NCBI GenBank assembly: GCA_009927255.1
Contig: RFNJ01000096.1
Span: 1-41,085 of the forward strand
DNA length: 41,085 nucleotides
Origin: Pseudomonadota bacterium
Lineage (GTDB): Bacteria; Pseudomonadota; Alphaproteobacteria; UBA2136; UBA6156
Direction: 5' to 3'
Below the pieces are notes generated by a model. It worked only from the letters and a program-made list of their open reading frames with translations, ran no database searches and was not told where the DNA came from. This document shows positions 6,817-15,393 of this stretch, one piece after another. Every line of letters begins with the position of its first letter. Position 1 is the stretch's first letter. The translations under genes and the position numbers were made by a program.

Positions 6817-8799
6817 CTACCCCTTCTTCATATTCATCATTAACACCCCCCCCACCCCCAATAAAGCCAAAACCAGCCCCGCCGCCTGCCCAAAATTGGC
6901 CGAAAAATGGAAAATCATCGTCGCCAACCCCATCATCCCCACCGGCAGCAGCACCATCATCATACCACCAGCCCCCTTGTCATGAATTGCCATATTGCCA
7001 AACTTTTTCGGGTCGTGTTTACGCCCCCGCTCCAACGCCTCACGCTGGTTGGCCAGCAGGCCAAAGCGCGGGTCATCAATCAACCGTAACGCCCCCTCAA
7101 AAGCGGCAATAATCTCATAAAAACTGGCAAATCCACCACGCCGCGCCGTCTCGGCAATCAGTTCGCTGGCCAGTGGGTTAATTGCCATCGGCAGCTGCCA
7201 GCGCCGGTAAAAATGGTTGTAGGGGATTAAATTCGGCGTAAACCGCTGCCGTGGCTTGTTGCTGCCAATGCCTGCCGCCAGCAAATGGTCCATCTGCCAG
7301 TTGGTCAGCCACGGTTTTATGTCTGCCCACACAGTCGGCTTAATCCGCTCTTTCTCCATCACTTTCAGGCTATTCAGCAGTTTGTCGCAGTGGGCCAGTA
7401 GCGGCCCATCGCTCACCGTTTCATCGGCGGGCAGCAAATAGGGCAGCCGCACGTCCTTAAACGGCGTCACCACCATCGCCCACATATACCAATAATTCAG
7501 CGTGCTATCCTGCAGCAGCATCCGCAGTTCTTGGTCGGGGAACACATTCTCCCGCCACGCCCGCCCATCCAGCGCCATATAAAACAGCACTTGGTCAAAG
7601 CTTGGCGTGGGGCACACCTGCGCCATGGTGTTCAAAAACCTCACCCGCACAAACCACCCCATGCTGCCGGTTTGCAGCGGCAGTTGGCGCATGCTGCGCG
7701 CCACTTCGCTATAGTTTTCATAGGCAAGGTGCAAATTCTTTTCAACCTCATCCACCAGTTCCAGCTGTGGCTTGGGTAAATTCACCGCATGCACCAATTG
7801 GGGGTGGAACCACACCACATACAGCGCCGCCCCCCCCAGCGCCCGCAGCGTCACATCGCGCATCGCCTCAAACTCCGCCGTTGTCCATACATCGGGGGTT
7901 ATGCTCGCCAGCAGCGCCCACACCCGCAGCGGCAGGGTGCCATGGCTTAGCAAACCATCCTTGCCCATCAGGTTTTTTGGCTCCAGCACACCCGTCTCGC
8001 GTACCCACTCCAGCACGCGCTCGTGGCCAAAGTGGCGCTCACTGCTTAGCGCCAAGTAGCGGTAAAACATTAAGCGTTCGGGCCGTATCTTCTCGCTAAA
8101 AATCATGCTGCGCTGGGCAAATTCCCGCGCCTCTGGCAGCATGGTCGGGGCTTGGTTGTTGGTCAAATAATATAAAACTTGGCTCAAAAGGGCTAAAATG
8201 GTGTGGTTATGCGGGTCACCCTGCAGCACATTTTTCAGCAAGGTCACGGTGTCCATTGCCCGCCCCGCCTCAAAGGCCCGCACTGCCTGCTGTAGCTTGC
8301 TTAAAACGGGTAATGAAACATTCATCCGCTCACTCTGTTCCCGTGTCATCAGCTCCAGCTCATTGTGCATCAGCGCAAAGCAAACCGCCGCTGGCCCTTG
8401 CAGCTTGTCGGTGGCACGGGTGGGGATAACCTGCGCCATCTCCTGCCACCGTACCAACATGCCATTCAGCAAGCCATCCGGCGCCTCGGCCATTGCCCGT
8501 GGCGCGCTAAATTGCCCCCTGTCAGCCACCGGCACCGCCTGCTCCGCCAACGCCGTACTGGGCTGTTCAATCACCGGCTCTGCCGCTGCCACATAGCGCC
8601 GTTGGTCGGCCAAAACTGCGCGCTGCACTTTGCTGAAAAACGCCAATACATCACGGCTAACCGGAATCAACACCCGCCGCCCATGCTCGTCATCGGCGCT
8701 ACGGCTTTTTTCAATCCGCAGGTTGCGGCGTTCCTGCTGGCGCTTATCCACCTGTCGGCGCAGGGTGGCCAGGGTGTTGCGCATCTCTGCCAGGCTCAT
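6817..8799 (-). CDS. Uncharacterised helical-repeat protein with C-terminal membrane anchor
   Basis: I do not recognise this family. From the ATG at 8799 it has 660 residues; an upstream TTG (8841) would make it overlap the preceding gene. It begins with a coiled-coil-like segment rich in Arg, Gln and Leu (about residues 3-35). Residues 165-240 look TPR-like (FEAGRAMDTVTLLKNVLQGD, then two further helices), as in proteins that scaffold complexes. A long helical, Trp/Tyr-rich middle follows. The end has two hydrophobic helices (about 613-632 and 639-657) and the tail MKKG, so the bulk probably faces one side of the inner membrane. The start lies 10 bases after the stop of the thioredoxin-fold gene, so the two are almost certainly one operon. 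Confidence 0.7.
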   Translation of the reverse strand: MSLAEMRNTLATLRRQVDKRQQERRNLRIEKSRSADDEHGRRVLIPVSRDVLAFFSKVQRAVLADQRRYVAAAEPVIEQPSTALAEQAVPVADRGQFSAPRAMAEAPDGLLNGMLVRWQEMAQVIPTRATDKLQGPAAVCFALMHNELELMTREQSERMNVSLPVLSKLQQAVRAFEAGRAMDTVTLLKNVLQGDPHNHTILALLSQVLYYLTNNQAPTMLPEAREFAQRSMIFSEKIRPERLMFYRYLALSSERHFGHERVLEWVRETGVLEPKNLMGKDGLLSHGTLPLRVWALLASITPDVWTTAEFEAMRDVTLRALGGAALYVVWFHPQLVHAVNLPKPQLELVDEVEKNLHLAYENYSEVARSMRQLPLQTGSMGWFVRVRFLNTMAQVCPTPSFDQVLFYMALDGRAWRENVFPDQELRMLLQDSTLNYWYMWAMVVTPFKDVRLPYLLPADETVSDGPLLAHCDKLLNSLKVMEKERIKPTVWADIKPWLTNWQMDHLLAAGIGSNKPRQRFTPNLIPYNHFYRRWQLPMAINPLASELIAETARRGGFASFYEIIAAFEGALRLIDDPRFGLLANQREALERGRKHDPKKFGNMAIHDKGAGGMMMVLLPVGMMGLATMIFHFSANFGQAAGLVLALLGVGGVLMMNMKKG

Positions 8800-8809
8800 G
8801 GTCGCACCG

Positions 8810-9850
8810 TCACGGCCCGGGTTCCGCCAGCCCGCGTTCAATCCTTGCGCTCACATAGGCCAGCACGTCGCTCAGTTTTTCCAGCGGAATCCCCCCGCTC
8901 CCCACCCGAATGCCATTCACAAACACCACCGGCATATCCCCACCGGCCGCAAACGTCCGCGCCAGCAACGTGTCGGCGTCTAGTTCCCGATAAAACCGCC
9001 GCGCATCCGTCATCATCAAGCTGCGCACATCGCGCTCGCGCAATCCACTTTTAATTAACGCATCAAACAACCCTTCGCTGGTGGTGGGCTTGCTTTCAAT
9101 CATCGTGGCCCTAAAGTCCCAATACTTCTGCATCCGCCCCGCCACTTTGCCATAAAACGCGGCTTGATTGCCCTCACTCCCCGCCACACCGCTGGCATTG
9201 CTGGCGGCATAAATGCTCAGCACTTGGGTCTGGCTCACAAAGTCATGCAACGCCGCATCAATCCGCCCCAGCGTCTCATGGCACTTGCTGCACCCCACGT
9301 CCTCAAAAATCACCACCTGAATCGGCGCCCCATTCTCCCCCTTGCTCGGGCTGTGGGCATAGGGGATGATATTAAACCGCTGGTCCAGCAACATCTGCCA
9401 CTCTGGCCCCTGCAATTGCTCAGGGGTCGTCTCCGCACGGTCTTTCGCCAGTTGCTCGGTACGGGTCAGCACTTCCTTGCCACCAATCGTTATTTTCGGC
9501 ACCGCAGCTGGCTTGGCTGCCTCGCCCTCTTTCGCCGCTCCACCGCCATGGCCATCGCCTTCCTTTTTCTTCGGCGCACCGCCCGCCGCTGGCTCAATCT
9601 CCGCCAAAGGCTGCGGTTCAAGGGTCGCAAAATTCTCCGGCACAAAAGGCCGCCGCCGCTTGGGCGCCGTCGTTAGGGCAGGGGCCACAGTCGCCGAAAC
9701 CTCCCCCTCCCGCACCGCCAAAATATCTACCCGCTGCCCCCGCAAGCCATAGCGCACAGCCTCGCCCGCCGTATCAAACAGCTCATTGCCAGCCAGCGCC
9801 ACCGCAGGCAGCGCGCCAACCGTCAGTAAAAGCAGCAACATTTTTCCCAT
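8810..9850 (-). CDS. Secreted thioredoxin-fold protein, DsbA/Thioredoxin_4-like
   Basis: The ATG at 9850, preceded by GGGGA, gives 346 residues and a clean signal peptide (MGKMLLLLLTVGALPAVALA). A low-complexity Ala/Glu/Lys linker with a GDGHGGG stretch spans about residues 90-120. The thioredoxin-like domain starts near 178 (IQVVIFEDVGCSKCHE) with a redox-type CxxC (Cys187-Ser-Lys-Cys190) and ends with MPVVFVNGIRVG, containing the cis-proline (Pro307) next to the active site in this fold. A helical insertion lies between, as in DsbA-like proteins. It may therefore act on disulfides of a periplasmic partner. The partner is unknown; the next gene, a membrane-anchored helical-repeat protein, follows after 10 bases and is the obvious candidate for joint function. 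Confidence 0.7.
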   Translation of the reverse strand: MGKMLLLLLTVGALPAVALAGNELFDTAGEAVRYGLRGQRVDILAVREGEVSATVAPALTTAPKRRRPFVPENFATLEPQPLAEIEPAAGGAPKKKEGDGHGGGAAKEGEAAKPAAVPKITIGGKEVLTRTEQLAKDRAETTPEQLQGPEWQMLLDQRFNIIPYAHSPSKGENGAPIQVVIFEDVGCSKCHETLGRIDAALHDFVSQTQVLSIYAASNASGVAGSEGNQAAFYGKVAGRMQKYWDFRATMIESKPTTSEGLFDALIKSGLRERDVRSLMMTDARRFYRELDADTLLARTFAAGGDMPVVFVNGIRVGSGGIPLEKLSDVLAYVSARIERGLAEPGP

Positions 9851-9930
9851 TGTTGTCCCCACTCTAGCCAAAATCCCCCGCCACGTCGCCCCCCAAAGGC
9901 CCCAAGTCCCTCAACCAACCGCGCCACCTG

Positions 9931-9959
9931 TTGCCAAGCCCCTACACTTGCCCTAAAAA
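9931..9959 (+). promoter_or_regulatory. Promoter of fdxA
   Basis: TTGCCA (9931-9936) and TAAAAA (9954-9959) are spaced by 17 bases; the predicted start is about 28 bases before the fdxA ATG. The match is moderate. Confidence 0.5.
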
Positions 9960-9993
9960 GAAAATCAGCCAACACCAACCGAAAGACCACAAA

Positions 9994-10335
<342 letters not shown>

Positions 10336-10494
10336 CCAAAATTCTGCACGCATCTATCCGCCGCCCAACATATAAGCAACAACCCCAATTCCCCCAAAAT
10401 TTCTGGCATTGAATCCCTTGCCGTGAAGGCGTATCAAACCTGTGTAAGTCATTAAATATCCGTTTCCCTAAGCGCACATCAACAGGAGCAATCC

Positions 10495-10731
10495 ATGTGC
10501 CAAATCATCCCCAATGTGGTGAGTGACGCAAGCAAGGTGGTCTTTCCTCAAAATCCTACCACTACCTGCCCCACACGTCTCGCCCAACTGCTCAACGAAT
10601 ACCTCACTCAGCAGGGCGAAGTCGTCGGCTGCACTGCAAAGCAGCAACTCAGCACGGTCTGCCAGTCTGCTATCAAGCTGGCAGCTCAAACTGAAGCCGA
10701 CCGCCGTCAAAAACTCTCACAAGCCGCCTAA
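10495..10731 (+). CDS. Small hypothetical protein (78 aa)
   Basis: I do not recognise this protein. It is probably real: AGGAG lies at 10484-10488, six bases before the ATG, and a perfect terminator follows the stop codon. The product is 78 residues, soluble, without a signal peptide or membrane helix, with four cysteines (residues 2, 25, 46 and 56) and a helical, charged C-terminal third (EADRRQKLSQAA). Flanking genes fdxA and the M50 protease are on the same strand, but the terminator separates it from the latter. No function is proposed. Confidence 0.6.
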   Translation: MCQIIPNVVSDASKVVFPQNPTTTCPTRLAQLLNEYLTQQGEVVGCTAKQQLSTVCQSAIKLAAQTEADRRQKLSQAA

Positions 10732-10753
10732 CAGCGGCAGAAGGGAACAAACG

Positions 10754-10788
10754 AAAAAAGCCTTTTGCTCCCAGCAAAAGGCTTTTTT
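10754..10788 (+). terminator. Rho-independent terminator of the 78-aa gene
   Basis: A 16-bp perfect inverted repeat, AAAAAAGCCTTTTGCT and AGCAAAAGGCTTTTTT with a 3-base CCC loop. Because the A-run and T-run pair with each other, it can work in both directions, but the flanking genes are both forward. Confidence 0.9.
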
Positions 10789-10878
10789 ACTTGCTAAATG
10801 AAGATAGGTTGGTTATTCCAACAACTGTAAATATCTGCATAGATAGCGTTCCAACTCCAACCACTACGGAGCAAAACC

Positions 10879-11637
10879 ATGACAATCTCATGGGGAAGTC
10901 TGTTTCTGCTGGCACTCAAAATGCTCAAAATGGCCAAATCACTTAAGGTCATTTTGGCGGCAGGAAGTGCCACAGCCTACGCATGGCTATTTTCCTGGGA
11001 AGTTGCCTTTGTGCTCATGTGGGCCATTGGCATCCACGAAATGGGTCACGTCTACGGAATGCGCCGCTGCGGTATACCCACCAAAGGGTTCTACTTTGTC
11101 CCTTTTCTTGGTGGTGCCGCAATTGGCGAAGCTGCGCGCACGGAATGGGATGATGTTTACGTTACGGCAATGGGCCCTACCTGGGGGCTTATCAGTTCCC
11201 TGCCGTTCATCTTCATGTGGCAAGTTACGGGTGAAGTTAAATGGGCTGGATACTCAACACTTATCCTACTCATTAACCTGATTAACCTGCTACCCATCAT
11301 GCCACTTGATGGTGGTCGTCTCACCAAGTCACTCGTCAGTTCAGGGGGCAGCACAGCACTCTGGATTTACCTGTTTTTGTTATGCACGGCTGGCTTCTGG
11401 TTCATGTGGGTAAACGGTCTCTATCTGTTTCTTGGCCTTAGCATCATTGGTGCCTTGGAAGTCGTAGCTGAGGCCCGCCGCAGCAAAAGCGAACGACGCC
11501 CAGCTCTCTCAAGCCTCGAATGGGCCGTCACAGCCAGCTGGTTTATAATCTTAGCAGCGGTCTTGTATGGCATCATCCTAGCCTTCCAAAGTGTGGAAGG
11601 CGCTGGGCTGGTAGCCAAAGTGCTTAAGTCAACTTAA
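10879..11637 (+). CDS. Site-2-type membrane metalloprotease, peptidase M50 family
   Basis: A 252-residue multi-pass membrane protein. The zinc motif HEMGH lies at 53-57 inside a hydrophobic helix, and the third zinc ligand is the aspartate of NLLPIMPLDGGR (136-147; Asp144), matching the NxxPxPxLDG signature. At least five hydrophobic segments are visible. No PDZ or CBS domain is present, so this is a minimal core M50 enzyme, unlike RseP (about 450 residues with PDZ domains). Such proteases cut within the membrane, often releasing anti-sigma factors, but no partner is nearby. CGGAG precedes the start. Codons are less biased to C-endings than in surrounding genes, which might hint at later acquisition. 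Confidence 0.85.
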   Translation: MTISWGSLFLLALKMLKMAKSLKVILAAGSATAYAWLFSWEVAFVLMWAIGIHEMGHVYGMRRCGIPTKGFYFVPFLGGAAIGEAARTEWDDVYVTAMGPTWGLISSLPFIFMWQVTGEVKWAGYSTLILLINLINLLPIMPLDGGRLTKSLVSSGGSTALWIYLFLLCTAGFWFMWVNGLYLFLGLSIIGALEVVAEARRSKSERRPALSSLEWAVTASWFIILAAVLYGIILAFQSVEGAGLVAKVLKST

Positions 11638-11667
11638 GCAAGATATGCCGAGTCACGATAACCAAAA

Positions 11668-11690
11668 ACAGGGGGCTTATGGCCCCCTGT
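11668..11690. terminator. Bidirectional terminator between convergent genes
   Basis: ACAGGGGGC and GCCCCCTGT form a 9-bp stem with a 5-base loop. On the reverse strand the stem is followed by TTTTTGG, a good end for the co-polymerase gene; forward it is followed by TAGTTGTTTG, a weaker end for the M50 gene. Confidence 0.75.
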
Positions 11691-11708
11691 TAGTTGTTTG
11701 TGCCTTCC

Positions 11709-13352
11709 TCAATCCACCCGCACCTTCACCACTACCCCGCGCAACCAAGCCCCCAGCGCCGGCACAATCTTCGCCAAAACATCGGCAAAGTCGCCCAACA
11801 GTTGCCGGCGGCTCGGCACATGCTGCTGGTTCAGCACCAGCCCATGCAGCGCCGCACCGGCCAGCAGCAAGCTATCCGCCGCCCGCTTGGCATCATCGGC
11901 CAACGTGTGCTCTTGTTGCAGCACCAAGGCCACGCGGGCACCGGCCACCGCCACCGCCATCGCATCCACGTTACCGCGATTCACCGCCGCCAGCGGGCTG
12001 GCATCCACAATCACCACATCAGCAAGCTCACCCACCGCATCCATCAACCGCGCCAAGCCACCCGGCTCACCCAGTTGGTTCAACGTCTCAGGGTGCCGCG
12101 GCGCAGGCAGCACCATCAAGTTCTTAATCCCCACCACTGGCTGCAACGGATTCCACACCTTCAAGCTCTCGCCCTTGCCCACCTTAGCAGGCTTCTTGCC
12201 CGCCACATCGTCCTGCGGCGGCATGCTCCAAGCCTCACCGCGCACTTGCAACAGGTGCGATACATCGCGGTTCTTCAAGTTCAAATCCACCAACGCCACG
12301 GTTTTGCCCATAGTGGCAGTTTTTTCAGCCAGCAGCAGCGCCAGCAAACTACTGCCTTCAAGCCCATGCACACCCAGTAGCACCAACGGCCCGCGCAAAC
12401 CACGCAGCAATGCTTGTTGAATCCGCCCCACCTCACTAAACTGCGCTGGCCGCAAAATCTTCTTCTGCGCCGTCACCACCACACCCGAACGCCCACTCTC
12501 CACCCGCCCCAGCCACGGCAAGCTGCCTGCCAGCGGGATGCCACATGCCTTCGCTGCCTCTGTCGCATTCTTAATCCCCGGCACGCGGCGGCGCGGATAC
12601 ACCATCACCACCCACCCCAGCAACAAGCCCAACAACCCACCCCACATCGCCGCTTGGCTCAAACGCCAGCTCAGCGGCGGCTGCGCAATCATCGTCGCAG
12701 GCTCGGCAAACCACAGCAACGCTTGGCTGCCATTGCGCTGAAAAGCCGTGTTCACCAGCCGTAAATCAGTCTGCAACTGCACAATCTGCGCCGCCAACTG
12801 CTGTTTACGCAACGCCAAAGTCGGGTCAGCCGCCATCGGCACTGTCGGTGTCACCAAGCCCGCAGGCGCCGCAGCCTGCTCAACAGTTGCCCGCAGTTCT
12901 TGCTGGCTCTGTGCTAAAAGTTGCTCAATCCGGCTGCGTTCAGGCGCCAACACTTCCTGAATAAAATTGAACGCCACTGCATCCAGCAACTGCTCCAACC
13001 CCTGCCGCTCATGGCTACGCAAGCCAATCCCCATAAAGTGATCATTAAAAATTTTCAGGCTCACTTGCCGTGGCTCAATTTTCGCCCCCAGCTCATGCCC
13101 CGCATCGGCCAGCAGTTCAGGCTTGGTCAGCATCGCATAAAGCGCCTCGCGGTGCCCACCGGCGGTAATTTTCTGCAGCAGCGGCGCCTTGGCCTGCTCA
13201 CTTTGCAGTTGCAGCAGCACGCGCGCTTCATAATGTTGGGGGGTCAGCAACACTTGGCCCATCGCCAGTAAAGCACCAAAAATCAGCGGCAATACCAACT
13301 TCAACCGCCAGCGCCAAATTTCTGCCAAAGCCACCAAAAACCAAGCCATCAT
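11709..13352 (-). CDS. Polysaccharide co-polymerase (Wzz-like) fused to a degenerate BY-kinase domain
   Basis: A 547-residue inner-membrane protein of the type that sets chain length in exopolysaccharide or capsule export. TM1 lies at about 18-36, a mainly helical periplasmic region follows, and TM2 is at about 232-251, preceded by the Pro-rich EPATMIAQPP typical of the family. The cytoplasmic part (about 260-547) resembles a bacterial tyrosine kinase, but the Walker A lysine is lost: the usual EGKST reads EGSSL (332-336). Walker A' is VALVDLN (352-358) and Walker B VVIVDAS (446-452). No tyrosine cluster is at the C-terminus. It is therefore probably catalytically dead. AAGGA precedes the ATG. 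No glycosyltransferase or export genes are adjacent, which is unusual for this family. Confidence 0.7.
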   Translation of the reverse strand: MMAWFLVALAEIWRWRLKLVLPLIFGALLAMGQVLLTPQHYEARVLLQLQSEQAKAPLLQKITAGGHREALYAMLTKPELLADAGHELGAKIEPRQVSLKIFNDHFMGIGLRSHERQGLEQLLDAVAFNFIQEVLAPERSRIEQLLAQSQQELRATVEQAAAPAGLVTPTVPMAADPTLALRKQQLAAQIVQLQTDLRLVNTAFQRNGSQALLWFAEPATMIAQPPLSWRLSQAAMWGGLLGLLLGWVVMVYPRRRVPGIKNATEAAKACGIPLAGSLPWLGRVESGRSGVVVTAQKKILRPAQFSEVGRIQQALLRGLRGPLVLLGVHGLEGSSLLALLLAEKTATMGKTVALVDLNLKNRDVSHLLQVRGEAWSMPPQDDVAGKKPAKVGKGESLKVWNPLQPVVGIKNLMVLPAPRHPETLNQLGEPGGLARLMDAVGELADVVIVDASPLAAVNRGNVDAMAVAVAGARVALVLQQEHTLADDAKRAADSLLLAGAALHGLVLNQQHVPSRRQLLGDFADVLAKIVPALGAWLRGVVVKVRVD

Positions 13353-13467
13353 GTTATTCCTTATTATTAATTATCCCCAAAATACCCCAAGCCCCATCGT
13401 CCGCCAAGCCACCCCCACCACACATCTGCCCGCAAAACATACATTAAAACATACATCAATCAATGCC

Positions 13468-13496
13468 TTGACATCCTCCCCCAATCCGCCTAAAAG
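13468..13496 (+). promoter_or_regulatory. Promoter of rplK-rplA
   Basis: TTGACA (13468-13473), a 17-base pyrimidine-rich spacer beginning TCCTCC, then TAAAAG (13491-13496), followed by a C-rich stretch. The block closely resembles the promoters proposed upstream of rplJ and rpoB. GC-rich sequence between -10 and start is typical of growth-rate or ppGpp-controlled promoters; that control is inferred here. Confidence 0.7.
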
Positions 13497-13558
13497 CCCC
13501 CCACCACCCCCGAAAAAGTGCATCAGGCGTGGGAGCAACCAATGCGAAAGTAACCAAA

Positions 13559-13987
13559 ATGGCTAAAAAAATCATCGGCTTTGTCAAGCTGCAGGTGCCT
13601 GCAGGGCAAGCCAACCCGGCCCCTCCGGTCGGTCCGGCTCTTGGTCAAAAGGGCCTTAACATCATGGAATTCTGCAAAGCGTTCAACGCCGCCACGCAGC
13701 AAAAGTTCGCCCCCGGCACCCCCGTGCCCGTGGTGATTACGGCTTATGCGGACAGAACCTTCACCTTCGAAATGAAGACCCCACCGGCCACCTGGTATCT
13801 CATGCAAGCGGCCAAAATTCAAAAGGGCGCCGGCACACCGCAAAACCCTATTGGCAAGGTTAAAAAGGCCGATATCAAAAAAATCGCCGAAGCCAAAATG
13901 GCTGACCTCAACGCGGAAGACATCAACGCAGCCATGAAAATCATCGAAGGTAGCGCCCGCTCCATGGGCCTCACCGTGGTGGAATAA
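13559..13987 (+). CDS. rplK: 50S ribosomal protein L11
   Basis: L11 binds 23S rRNA at the GTPase-associated centre and is needed for ppGpp synthesis by RelA. The ATG at 13559 gives 142 residues, the standard size, and the family N-terminus MAKKIIGFVKLQVPAGQANP. The Pro-rich N-terminal domain (PAPPVGPALGQKGLNIMEFC) and the rRNA-binding C-terminal domain with the SARSMGLTV end are complete. In most proteobacteria secE and nusG lie directly upstream; here the upstream gene is the convergently placed co-polymerase on the other strand, so rplK begins its own operon. Confidence 0.97.
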   Translation: MAKKIIGFVKLQVPAGQANPAPPVGPALGQKGLNIMEFCKAFNAATQQKFAPGTPVPVVITAYADRTFTFEMKTPPATWYLMQAAKIQKGAGTPQNPIGKVKKADIKKIAEAKMADLNAEDINAAMKIIEGSARSMGLTVVE

Positions 13988-13998
13988 GGAGAATCATC

Positions 13999-14736
13999 AT
14001 GGCAACCAAAAAATCACCCGCAGCCGCCGCCAGCAAAAAAGCTGGCAACAAGCTCACCGCCGCCAAACCCAAAAAGGTTATTCCGGCGTACGATAAACTC
14101 AAGCCCTATCCTTTGGCCGAAGCAGTTGAATTGCTGCAAAAAATGCCCAAGGCCAAGTTCGATGAATCGGTCGACGTCGCCTTTAATCTGGCCGTAGACC
14201 CCAAATATAACGACCAAATGGTCCGCGGTGTCGTCACCCTGCCCCACGGCACGGGTAAAGTGCTGCGCGTCGCCGTCTTCGCCAAAGGCCAAGCGGCCAC
14301 CGATGCCAAAACCGCCGGTGCCGATGTGGTCGGCGCCGAAGACCTCGCCGACAAAATCAATGAAGGCTTCCTTGATTTCGACCGCGTCGTCGCCGCACCC
14401 GACTGCATGGCCATCGTGGGTCGTGTCGCCAAAATCCTCGGCCCCAAAGGCCTGATGCCCAACCCTAAGCTGGGCACGGTTACCCCCAACGTGGCCAAGG
14501 CGGTGAAGGATGTCAAAGGCGGCATGGTGGAATTCAAGGTGGAAAAAGCCGGTATCATCCACGTTGGCGTTGGCCGCCGCAGCTTCAGCGCTGCCCACTT
14601 GGCTGCCAACATCAAAACGCTGGTCGATGCCGTCAAGGCCGCCAAACCAACCGGCGCCAAACAAACCTACATGCTGCGGCTGTCCATCAGCTCCACCATG
14701 TCCCCCGCCGTGCGGATCGACCTCTCCAGCATCTAA
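13999..14736 (+). CDS. rplA: 50S ribosomal protein L1
   Basis: L1 forms the mobile L1 stalk that assists exit of deacylated tRNA, and it usually represses its own operon by binding the rplK leader. The protein has 245 residues, about 12-15 longer than usual, because of a Lys/Ala-rich N-terminal extension (about residues 1-28). The core is intact: AFNLAVDPKYNDQMVRG, the signature ILGPKGLMPNPKLGTVT near 147-163, and the end MSPAVRIDL. GGAG lies 8 bases before the ATG and 11 bases separate it from rplK, so the two are cotranscribed. A strong terminator follows. Confidence 0.96.
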   Translation: MATKKSPAAAASKKAGNKLTAAKPKKVIPAYDKLKPYPLAEAVELLQKMPKAKFDESVDVAFNLAVDPKYNDQMVRGVVTLPHGTGKVLRVAVFAKGQAATDAKTAGADVVGAEDLADKINEGFLDFDRVVAAPDCMAIVGRVAKILGPKGLMPNPKLGTVTPNVAKAVKDVKGGMVEFKVEKAGIIHVGVGRRSFSAAHLAANIKTLVDAVKAAKPTGAKQTYMLRLSISSTMSPAVRIDLSSI

Positions 14737-14762
14737 GCTGAAGCAGTCACCCACAGCAAAAA

Positions 14763-14785
14763 GGCCCCCAATCGGGGGCCCTTTC
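14763..14785 (+). terminator. Terminator of rplK-rplA
   Basis: GGCCCCC (14763-14769) and GGGGGCC (14774-14780) with a 4-base loop, followed by CTTTCTCGTT. It isolates rplKA from the downstream ribosomal-protein genes, with which they are usually cotranscribed. Confidence 0.75.
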
Positions 14786-14814
14786 TCGTTATCGTAAAAA
14801 GGCCGTGCAAACCC

Positions 14815-15252
14815 TTAAAGTGCCTGCAAAAGCCGAGAAAGCATCTCCGGCTCTAGGACCGGCATTTCAAGGCTATCTGTTTCGTGGCGCAGTTTGGGTA
14901 ACTGCGCCTGGCTTTTTTCTGTTCTTACTCCTAATATTTCGCAGCCACGGTAGCCTGGTAAGTTGCTGGCTCTCTCCAGCAGACGCCCGGTTAGGTTGCA
15001 AAATATTGTTGGATCGTCTCCCGTTTGCGCATTGATGAACCAAGGTAGTGCATCCAGAGCGATGATATCAGATGAAGTTGCAACAAGAATCTCGGCTGGA
15101 GATGTCACAGCCCATAGCTCACCATGGCGGTACATAATCCAGCGAAACTTTCGCTTTTTATTACTATCCAGCTGCATAAATCTTGCCGACAAATGGTTTA
15201 GCTGGCTAATGTAAACTCCTGCTTCATGCGAAAGCGCGTTACTCTTACCCAT
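14815..15252 (-). CDS. Hypothetical protein inserted between rplA and rplJ
   Basis: I do not recognise this 145-residue protein. It is probably real: AAGGAG lies 7 bases before the ATG. It is soluble and mixed alpha/beta in character, with a central hydrophobic stretch (AEILVATSSDIIALDALPWF) and an IFCNLTGRLLERA segment. Base composition is near 50% GC with balanced codons, unlike the C-rich neighbours, and it runs against the ribosomal-protein genes. In most bacteria rplA and rplJ are adjacent, so this gene looks like an insertion. A terminator-like hairpin on the opposite strand (14886-14908, followed by TGGCTTTTTT) lies within its coding region. Confidence 0.6.
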   Translation of the reverse strand: MGKSNALSHEAGVYISQLNHLSARFMQLDSNKKRKFRWIMYRHGELWAVTSPAEILVATSSDIIALDALPWFINAQTGDDPTIFCNLTGRLLERASNLPGYRGCEILGVRTEKSQAQLPKLRHETDSLEMPVLEPEMLSRLLQAL

Positions 15253-15358
15253 CGCCGTCTCCTTAAGCTGGCGTTACACGTTAGGCGCTCAGAGGTTCTA
15301 AACAGTCATGTATTTCAATCTCATCATACCGCTATCTCCCTCAAACTCAACTTTTTTA

Positions 15359-15387
15359 TTGCCCTCCTCCCAAAAACCCGCTACAAG
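15359..15387 (+). promoter_or_regulatory. Promoter of rplJ-rplL
   Basis: TTGCCC (15359-15364), a 17-base spacer beginning TCCTCC, and TACAAG (15382-15387). The -10 and the following bases, TACAAGCCCCCCATCACC, match the rplK promoter (TAAAAGCCCCCCACCACC) at 16 of 18 positions. That resemblance is the main support; the -35 alone is mediocre. Confidence 0.6.
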
Positions 15388-15393
15388 CCCCCC

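Noticed and set aside
14886..14908. GGCGCAGTT/AACTGCGCC hairpin followed by TGGCTTTTTT on the forward strand
   Set aside because: It lies inside the reverse-strand gene 14815-15252, and rplKA already has a terminator at 14763; it may be chance or a backup terminator.
15253..15300. GTTAGGC at about 15280-15286, resembling the end of an integron attC site next to the inserted reverse-strand gene
   Set aside because: No partner RYYYAAC site or paired inner arms were found within 60-150 bases, and no integrase or other cassette is present.
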